Below are positions 1-5,252 of a stretch of 5,252 nucleotides of DNA, piece after piece. Source of the DNA: Desulfobacterales bacterium (GTDB lineage Bacteria > Desulfobacterota > Desulfobacteria > Desulfobacterales > Desulfobacteraceae); contig JAKSBB010000712.1 in assembly GCA_022361315.1 (NCBI GenBank), positions 1 through 5,252 on the forward strand, in the 5' to 3' direction. The position numbers and the translations under genes are program-made. The notes under the pieces were generated by a model. It had not been told where the DNA came from, searched no databases, and saw only the letters and a list, made by a program, of their open reading frames with translations. Within the stretch, counting starts at the first letter, position 1. Each line of letters begins with the position of its first letter.

Positions 1-401
1 ATGTGGTGCATGTTGAGCAGAAGCAGGTGCCGCCTCTTGCTCAGCCGGATGAGATGAAGGGAGAACAGGGGGCCGGTTTCCAGATCAAATTTGTGATGGA
101 AATGGGTATTCACGAGGGCTTCCGTTTGCCTCCGCTGTTCCTCCGGGGATAGATCACCGAGATCCGTAACCGTCAGCGGATCATAGGGGGCAAGAATCCG
201 GACCGTTGCGTTCCCGTCCACGGTGGGAAAGCGCATCCTGAGACTGATATGCCGCCGGACGATGGCGGCCATGGTCTCCTGCATTGCCCGGTGGTTGACC
301 TTGCCTTCCAGGGACAGCATGGCCGGAATATTATAATTATTCCCCTGTTGTTCCAGTTGTGTGAGAAACCACAATCGCTCCTGGGCAAAGGAGAGAACCG
401 G
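1..401 (-). other. NRPS condensation (C) domain of the next module, N-terminal part only
   Basis: Residues about 1618-1750 open with PVLSFAQERLWFLTQLE (C1; SFAQERLWFL is 1621-1630), continue with NNYNIPAMLSLEG and RHISLRMRF (1667-1675, C2), and stop at LLLLNMHH, where the window cuts the HHxxxDG catalytic motif after its two histidines. The two bases left at positions 1-2 mean the next codon starts with AT, so it encodes Ile or Met, as in the common MHHI form. The SFAQ-RLWFL opening is typical of LCL domains, and the preceding module has no E domain, so an L-configured donor is expected. RHISLRMRF departs from the usual RHE-LRT-F by Ile and Met. Downstream domains are outside the window. Confidence 0.92.
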
Positions 402-3400
402 CGATTTTTCTTCATCCATGGCAGAAATGGGGGGGAGCAGGGACATGGTCTCCGGTTTGCCTGTTCTGAGGGCCTGATTGATCCACCGGGCCTGACCTTC
501 AATGGTCGGCCGCCGGAAGATGGTGCGGATGGGCATTTCCACGGAGAAACACCGGCGGATCCGGGATACCAGCCGGGTGGCCAGCAGGGAATGGCCGCCG
601 GCCTGGAAAAAGTCGGCGGTCTTGTCATTGATTTTTGTGTTGAGGACCCGGGACCAGAGGGCGATCAGCAGACGTTCTGTTTCCGTCAGCGGTGTTTCCT
701 GCCCGGGGTATTCCGGCTGATTCTGCTTCCGGGGTTTCGGTGCCGGGAGATTATTCCTGTCGATTTTCCCATTGGGGGTCAGCGGCATACGGTCCAGAAC
801 AATGGTGTCGGAGGGCAGCATATGGGCCGGGAGGCGGTCGTGCATCCAGGTATGGAGGACGGTTTCCACGTTTTCAACTTTTCGGTTCAGGGTGACATAG
901 GCGACCAATCGTGCCTCCATGTCTTTTCCCCGGAGCACTGCGGCTGCATGGGTTACCCCTTCATGCCGCCGCAGCACGGATTCAATCTCCTCCGGCTCTA
1001 TTCGCATGCCCCTGAGCTTGACCTGGTGATCCAGGCGGCCGATGAATTCAAGCTGACTCCGGTCACCTGTCTCGCTGTGCACCCACCGGACCAGGTCTCC
1101 GGTTTTATACAGCCGTTCCCCTTTTTCTCCATAGGGGTGGGGAATGAATTTTTCAGCGGTGAGGCCGGGGCGGTTACAATAGCCTCGTCCCACGCCTGTC
1201 CCGCCGATGTGGAGTTCTCCGGGCACCCCCACGGGTACGGGATTCAGCATCTCATCCAGCACATAGACCCGGGTGTTGGGGATCGGAGCGCCGATGAGGG
1301 CGATCCCACCTGCGGCCTGCCCATCTGCAATACGTTCCGGTGAGGTGGTATCCACGGGGTGGTAGGTGGTTGACATGGTACATTCCGTGGGGCCGTACTG
1401 ATTCACCACCTGTACCTGACTGCCGAACAGGGTCACAGCGTCCCGGGCAAGTTCAAGGGGCAGCGCTTCCCCGCAGGTCAGGATGGCGCGAAGCGAATCG
1501 TAGTTCCCTTCTGCCACATCAGTTTCAACCCTATCGGTTTTCGCCATACCGGTTTCTACTATGGCCTGGAGCAATGCGGGAACGATACTCAGGATGATGG
1601 TGACCCTGCAGGTGTTCATGAGGGAGAGCAGCACGTCGGGCTGCGCCACCGAATCCCCGCTTACCAGCAGCACCCGGGCACCCCGGGTCAGTGGCCCCAG
1701 AATGTCCCGCACGGAGGGGTCGAAAGACATGGGTGTCAATTGCAGGGCCGTGTCCCCCGGCCCAAGGCCGTACCGGTCGCCGATATAACCCAGGTAGTTG
1801 ACAACGCCCCGGTGGCTAATGAGCGACCCTTTTGGCTGTCCGGTTGACCCGGAGGTGTAAATCATATAGGCCAGGTTACCGGAGTCGATCCGCTGTTCAG
1901 GATTTTCTGTGGTGCAGGCGGCGATGCGCTCCCGGTCTCTGTCCAGGCATATGGTTTGAAAAGAGGTGTCGGATTGGTTGAGCGAGGAAAGCGTTAACCG
2001 CTCCGGCATATGGTTCTGGGTGATCAATACGGATACACCGGAATCCGCCATGATAAACTGCAGGCGTGATTCCGGGTAATCCGGATCAAGGGGGATATAG
2101 GCCCCCCCGGCTTTCAGCACCGCCAGCATGGCGATCACCATTTCCGGAGAACGGTTCACGCAAATACCCGCCAGGGTTTCCGGTCCCACGCCCATCCGGA
2201 TCAGGTGATGTGACAGCTGATTGGCTTTTGCATTCAGTTGCCGGTAGCTCAGCGTTTGGGCGGGCTGCCCGGTGCCGTGGAAGCTAAGGGCTGCCAGATC
2301 GGGGGTTTTTTCCACCTGGTCATGGAACAGATCGGTGATGGTCCGGTTATCCACAGGCGATTCATCCGGGATTTTATCTGATGTGTCATCTGATGTACCT
2401 AAGGCAACCAGTTGACGGTGTTCCGGTTCGGACAGCAGGGAGATTTTGTGTATCTGAGCTTCGGGGTTTTCTATCATTTCCGAAAGGAGATGTTTGAGAT
2501 GAACCAGCATCTGTTCCATATCTTCGGTGTCCAGTTTACCCCTGTCAAAGGTCAGTTTCAGACGGATCTGGTCTTCGGGAATGACGGCCAGTGATATGGG
2601 GTAATTGGTGTGGACGGTGATGCCCCCCTCGTCCGCAAAGGTAAAGGTGTCCTCATGCTTACCGGTGTCGTCAACCGGATAATTTTCAAAAACCAGGAGG
2701 GTATCAAACAGGGCCGTGCCCTTGGGAATATCACTCCATCCCTGGATATCCGCCAGGGAGACATGGGCATGGGTATCGTTTTTCTGTTGCCGGTGCTGGA
2801 TGGCCTTCAGAAAGGAGATCAGGCCAGATGTACCGGATGTACCGGAGGTGCCGGTGCAGACCCGTAGCGGCACGGTATTGATAAACAGGCCGACCATCTT
2901 TTCAATACCGGCCACCGGCGCCTGTCTTCCCGATGTTGTTACCCCGAAAATCACGGTCTCTTCCCGGCTGTAACGGCTGAGCAGCAGGGCCCAGGCCCCC
3001 TGGAAAAGGGTGTTGCGGGTCAGGTGATTTCTGCGGCAGAATCGATCGATCCGAAGGCCTAGGTCTTGTTCCAGTGACAGCCAGGTTTCCTGATACCCTG
3101 ACTGATGGGGCGTACCTGTGCGGAGTTGGGGCAGGCGTGTTGGCGATGTGACGCCTTTGAGCTGTGTCTGCCAGTAACCACGTGCCGCCTGTTGATCCTG
3201 TTGTTTCAACCAGGCAATATAGGACTGGTAGGGATAGGGCAGGGGCAGATCGGCAGACGGATTCCGGTATATCGCTCTCAATTCACTGAAAAGTATAGAT
3301 AAACACCAACCATCGGTGATCAGGTGGTGATGATGCCAGACAAAGCGGAACCGGGTTTCCCCCTCGCGAATGAGCTGCATCCGCATCAGGGGGGCCCGGG

Positions 3401-5252
3401 CCAGGTCAAAGCCCCTTTGGCGCTCTGCCTTTAACAGCGCGTCTAACTTCCTGTGCTTTTCACTCCCGGCCAAACCGGTCCAGTCCAGAAACTGCCAGGG
3501 AAGATCTGCCTTCTTGTACACCAGTTGGAGGGGAGCGTCTTCATCGGAGAGGAAGGCGGTGCGCAATGCCGGGTGACGCGTCAAGAGAATTTCCCATGAT
3601 CTGCGGAACGCGTCCGGGTCCACATGCCCCTCTAAAACCTGGTTCATCTGCGTAATATATGCGTCCCCTTCATCATCGTATAGGGCATGGAACATCATTC
3701 CCTGCTGCATGGGCGAGAGGGGATATATCGTTTCGATATTGTTTCCGTAACTTCCGGTCAGACGATCAATCTGTTCCTGATCCAGTGCGGCCAGGGGGAA
3801 GTCAGACGGGGTGCGGCCGAAATGGCTGCTGCAATGGCGGATGAGTTGTTTTAATTGGTTCAGGAACCCGTTGGCCAGTTTTTCGATGGTCTCTTGCCTG
3901 TATTGAGATTTGCTGTAGCTCCAGGTCAGGTTCAGGCATCCGTTGATTGTGATAGCGTTGACGGCAATAAGGTGTTCCCTTTCTCCGCCGTTCAGATTTA
4001 CCTCATCCCCCGTGCTTTCCGTTGCGAAAGCCCACCCGTTCTCACCGGGAATCCGGTCGAATTGGCCCAGGTAATTAAAGAGGATCTGCCCCCGGGGCAG
4101 GGTCTCTCCGGCAATATGACGCAATACCCCATATCCTATCCCTTCATTGGGCAGGGTACGCAGTTGTTCTTTCACGGACTTTAAAGCCTCCCCCGGGGAG
4201 GCGGCTGTGCCGGCTGCCGGCAGCGCCAGCATCATGGTGTACAGGGAGGTGAACCAGCCCACGGTGCGGGAGACATCAATCTCCAGGAACATATCTGTGC
4301 GGCCGTGGCTTTCCAGGTCGATCAGGTGCTGCGTCCGTCCCGTCCAGTTCTCCAGCACCCGCAGCAGGGACGTAAGCAGCAGGTCACTGATCCGGGTGCC
4401 GAAGGCCGCCGGTGTTTCTTTGAGAAGACGATGGGTCCAGGTTTCCGGCAATTGGACTTTCAGGTCCCGCATGTGGGCCAGCCGGTTGCTCCCCTCGGGA
4501 AAATCCACCGGCAGTGAGGGCATCTGTTTCAGGTGATGCCAGAATACCGCATCTTTTGTAAAGCTGTCTTCGTCTTGCCATGCCTGTAACCTTTGGGCCC
4601 AGGCTTTATAGGAAGTGGTTTTAGGGGGAAGTAAGCGGTCTTCGGAGATGTCATCATTTTTGCCCTGGTCAATCCGTTTGTAAATCCGTTGCAGATCCTC
4701 CAGGAGAATCCGCCAGGACACCCCGTCCACAACCAGGTGGTGGATGCACCAGAATAAACGGTAATTCCCATCTGATCCATCTGACTGATCCGGTCCATAT
4801 TCCTCATCCAGGCGGAACAGGACCATCCGCTGCAGGGGGCCTTTTTCCAGGTTGAGGCTTGCCTGCCAGAAATTAAGGCGTTTCTCCAGGGTCTGATGCC
4901 TGTGCTTTGAACCAACGCGATTGTCTGGATCACCGGAGTTCCGCAGATCCTCAAAAAAGAAGGGGGGCTCATCATCGTCCGGGGTGTGGGCCTGTTTCCA
5001 TTCTGAAGTTTCAGGGTCCACCGCATACCGCAGGTTCAGGGCATCGTGATGGGCCGTGAGGATTTTCAGTGTCTCCCTCAGGACATCCGGTCTGATCCCG
5101 GACGGGACGCGGAGCAGGAATGCCTGGTTAAAATGTTGGGGATGTTGAAGTGGCCAGCCAAAGAAGGCGGATTGAATGGGGGTGAGGGGGACATCCCCCG
5201 AGACCTTGCCCTGTTCCGCAATGAAACCGGCAATGGGCCGGACCACCAGGGC
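1..5252 (-). CDS. Multimodular non-ribosomal peptide synthetase, internal fragment (E-C-A-T-C), open at both ends
   Basis: One minus-strand frame is open across the whole window (1750 codons), and I read it through without meeting a stop. The product is a cytoplasmic assembly-line enzyme that activates amino acids with ATP, holds them as thioesters on phosphopantetheine arms and joins them into a peptide without ribosomes. Domains in translation order are: possible T tail (residues 1-14), E (about 15-470), C (about 505-940), A (about 971-1500), T (about 1519-1590) and a truncated C (about 1618-1750). Signature motifs seen include HHLVVDGVSW, YPLSPMQQGMMFH, HHLITDGW, YTSGSTGQPKG, NQYGPTE, NGKIDR and GGHSL. 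The start codon, loading module, termination domain and operon partners all lie outside, so no start or regulation can be assigned. There is no frame break or premature stop. The NRPS assignment is near certain; the product is unknown. Confidence 0.97.
483..698 (-). other. NRPS thiolation / peptidyl carrier (T) domain, complete
   Basis: Residues about 1519-1590 form the carrier that holds the activated amino acid and then the growing chain. The attachment motif DFFQAGGHSLLATRLVSRI places the phosphopantetheine serine at residue 1555 (positions 588-590). It is preceded by TPLTETERLLIALWSRVL, the usual helix I of the domain, and followed by the helix III-IV phrase FRRPTIEGQARWI. The GGHSL form, with His before the serine, is typical of T domains that pass directly to a C domain. 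T domains that precede an E domain more often read GGDSI. This agrees with the absence of an E domain after this module. Confidence 0.95.
753..2342 (-). other. NRPS adenylation (A) domain, complete, substrate unassigned
   Basis: The domain selects an amino acid, forms the aminoacyl-AMP and loads it on the following T domain. Core motifs are LSYRQL (residues 1001-1006, A1), LKAGGAYIP (1046-1054, A2), YTSGSTGQPKG (1132-1142, A3), FDPS (1177-1180, A4), NQYGPTE (1284-1290, A5), GELHIGG...GRGYCNRPGLT (1345-1365, A6), YKTGDL (1382-1387, A7), GRLDHQVKLRG (from 1405, A8), LPAHMLP (1474-1480, A9) and NGKIDR (1494-1499, A10, catalytic Lys1496). Aligned by eye on GrsA, the pocket positions are D1178, P1179, R1182, S1222 (the least certain), L1258, C1260, Q1285, M1293, S1294 and K1496. 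Asp at the first place argues for an alpha-amino acid. I recognise no substrate for this code. Between the pocket residues at 1222 and 1258 the chain is about 15 residues longer than in GrsA. Confidence 0.95.
2343..2432 (-). other. C-A linker carrying a TSD repeat
   Basis: Residues 941-970 link the C domain to the A domain. The start follows the common end-of-C phrase, here ISLLSEPEHRQL, and the end meets TITDLFHDQVEKTPDLAAL, the usual opening of an A domain. The middle is acidic and rich in Ser and Thr (GTSDDTSDK) and carries a tandem repeat, as expected for a flexible surface linker. Confidence 0.7.
2376..2399 (-). repeat. 12-bp tandem repeat x2 in the C-A linker
   Basis: Plus-strand units atctgatgtgtc (2376-2387) and atctgatgtacc (2388-2399) match at 10 of 12 bases. 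In the coding frame they give GTSD-DTSD (residues 952-959), an acidic, Ser/Thr-rich stretch of linker between the C and A domains. The in-frame unit suggests tolerated slippage in a flexible region. Confidence 0.7.
2433..3740 (-). other. NRPS condensation (C) domain, D-donor (DCL) type, complete
   Basis: The domain forms the peptide bond between the upstream D-configured chain and the amino acid loaded by the adjacent A domain. Motifs seen are YPLSPMQQGMMFH (residues 510-522, C1), RHPALRTAF (559-567, C2), HHLITDGW (642-649, C3, catalytic second His at 643), YPYQSYIAW (673-681, C4), VGLFINTVPLRV (787-798, C5) and FDTLLVFENYP (849-859, C6). The HHxxxDG motif is intact. The YPLSPMQ-GM start is typical of C domains that follow E domains, and the position here agrees, so DCL is inferred from both motif and context. 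A (TSG)3 repeat follows C5 at residues 802-810. The length of about 435 residues is normal. Confidence 0.93.
2823..2849 (-). repeat. 9-bp tandem repeat x3 encoding (TSG)3 in the C domain
   Basis: Three successive 9-bp units on the plus strand read gccagatgt, accggatgt and accggaggt. In the coding frame they give Thr-Ser-Gly three times (residues 802-810), just after the C5 motif VGLFINTVPLRV. The unit length keeps the frame. The two outer units each differ from the middle one by one to three bases, so the copies have begun to drift. The segment lies where C domains normally have a variable surface loop. Confidence 0.85.
3741..3842 (-). other. E-C interdomain linker
   Basis: Residues 471-504 join the E domain to the following C domain. 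They contain GRTPSDFPLAALDQEQID, which resembles the linker phrase 'TPSDFPLAxLxQxxLDxL' often seen where an E or C domain runs directly into a C domain in one polypeptide. Its presence shows that the two modules are fused here and not split between two proteins with docking domains. Confidence 0.75.
3843..5210 (-). other. NRPS epimerization (E) domain, complete
   Basis: The domain converts the L-aminoacyl or peptidyl thioester on the upstream carrier to an L/D mixture, from which the next C domain takes the D form. Motifs in order are: PLTPIQSAFF (residues 22-31, motif E1), HHLVVDGVSW (171-180, E2), ESHGR (314-318, E4), RTVGWFTSLY (329-338, E5), PNEGIGYG (368-375, E6) and FNYLGQFD (392-399, E7). 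By family knowledge (GrsA H753 and E892) the catalytic pair should be His172 and Glu314; both are present. The FNYLGQFD and VGWFTS motifs separate E from ordinary C domains. Departures from consensus are PIQSAFF where PIQxWF is usual, ESHGRT where EGHGRE is usual, and LYT where YP is usual after VGWFTS. The length of about 455 residues is normal. An active domain is likely. Confidence 0.93.
4770..4787 (-). repeat. Short degenerate repeat encoding SDGSDG in an E-domain loop
   Basis: Plus-strand atctgatcc followed by atctgactg gives Ser-Asp twice in the coding frame, within DQSDGSDGN (residues 155-163). This loop lies 8 residues before the catalytic HHLVVDG motif and looks longer than in a typical E domain. 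The repeat is weak (6 of 9 bases) and could be chance. Confidence 0.4.
5211..5252 (-). other. Possible C-terminal tail of the upstream carrier (T/PCP) domain
   Basis: Residues 1-14 read ALVVRPIAGFIAEQ. In T-E didomains the last helix of the carrier domain usually carries a phrase such as 'TIAGIAAVAEE' just before the E-domain motif PLTPIQ, and this segment fits that place. The phosphopantetheine serine lies beyond the window edge, so identity rests on position and weak similarity only. The E domain needs an aminoacyl or peptidyl T domain immediately upstream, so a C-A-T-E module is the expected layout outside the window. Confidence 0.5.

Noticed and set aside
326..340. An A/T-rich patch containing tataat, resembling a -10 promoter box.
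   Set aside because: It is the coding sequence for the NNYNIP part of the condensation domain and has no paired -35 element or gene start next to it.
173..628. A 151-codon open frame on the minus strand.
   Set aside because: It overlaps the T domain and the following C domain in a shifted frame; the GGHSL and SFAQERLWFL motifs are in the long frame, not in this one.
249..1343. A 364-codon open frame on the plus strand.
   Set aside because: It lies wholly antisense to the A, T and C domains of the synthetase. Its translation has no recognisable domain, and it is explained by the lack of certain codons in the real frame.
3324..3335. Four consecutive histidine codons, resembling an affinity tag.
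   Set aside because: The last two are the first residues of the HHLITDG catalytic motif, and extra His residues before it are common in C domains of this type.
3855..4536. Two plus-strand open frames of 109 and 129 codons.
   Set aside because: Both are antisense to the E domain and show no protein-like motif or plausible ribosome binding site.
4529..5026. A 165-codon open frame on the minus strand.
   Set aside because: It is out of frame with, and inside, the E domain, whose motifs HHLVVDGVSW and PLTPIQ read in the other frame. Its translation looks like an ordinary frame shadow.
1..5252. Possibility of a pseudogene or assembly frameshift in the long minus-strand frame.
   Set aside because: Every domain motif falls in the same frame from one edge to the other and no stop codon interrupts it.

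Overview
The whole window lies inside one very large gene on the minus strand. Reading the reverse complement in the frame whose codons fill positions 3-5 up to 5250-5252 gives 1750 consecutive codons with no stop and no frameshift. The frame runs off both edges, so neither the start codon nor the stop codon is present. The product is an internal segment of a multimodular non-ribosomal peptide synthetase (NRPS). Residue numbers below count from the 5252 end, so residue r occupies positions 5253-3r to 5255-3r.

In the direction of translation (high to low coordinates) the domain order is: a possible tail of a carrier (T) domain (about 5211-5252); a complete epimerization (E) domain (about 3843-5210); a complete condensation (C) domain of the type expected after E (about 2433-3740); a complete adenylation (A) domain (about 753-2342); a complete T domain (about 483-698); and the N-terminal third of another C domain (1-401), cut at its HHxxxDG active-site motif. 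The line therefore reads ...(T)-E | C-A-T | C..., meaning the end of one module, one whole elongation module, and the start of the next.

The order predicts the chemistry. The upstream residue is epimerized to the D form. The first C domain joins that D-configured donor chain to the amino acid loaded by the A domain here. No E domain follows the T domain, so this residue should stay L before the next C domain extends it. The catalytic residues I can locate in each complete domain are present, so this looks like a working line and not a decayed one. The product is unknown. The A-domain pocket residues (D,P,R,S,L,C,Q,M,S plus the invariant K) do not match any specificity code I can recall.

The organism cannot be fixed from this alone. 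GC content is moderately high by eye, and the codon use is uniform along the window. A Gram-negative secondary-metabolite producer is plausible, but that is a guess. There are no RNA genes, mobile elements, CRISPR arrays, promoters or terminators. The plus strand holds only antisense shadow frames. The points that stand out are the unusual A-domain pocket, an expanded loop in the A domain, and short in-frame tandem repeats placed in loops and linkers. I see no sign of a new kind of system beyond the NRPS.
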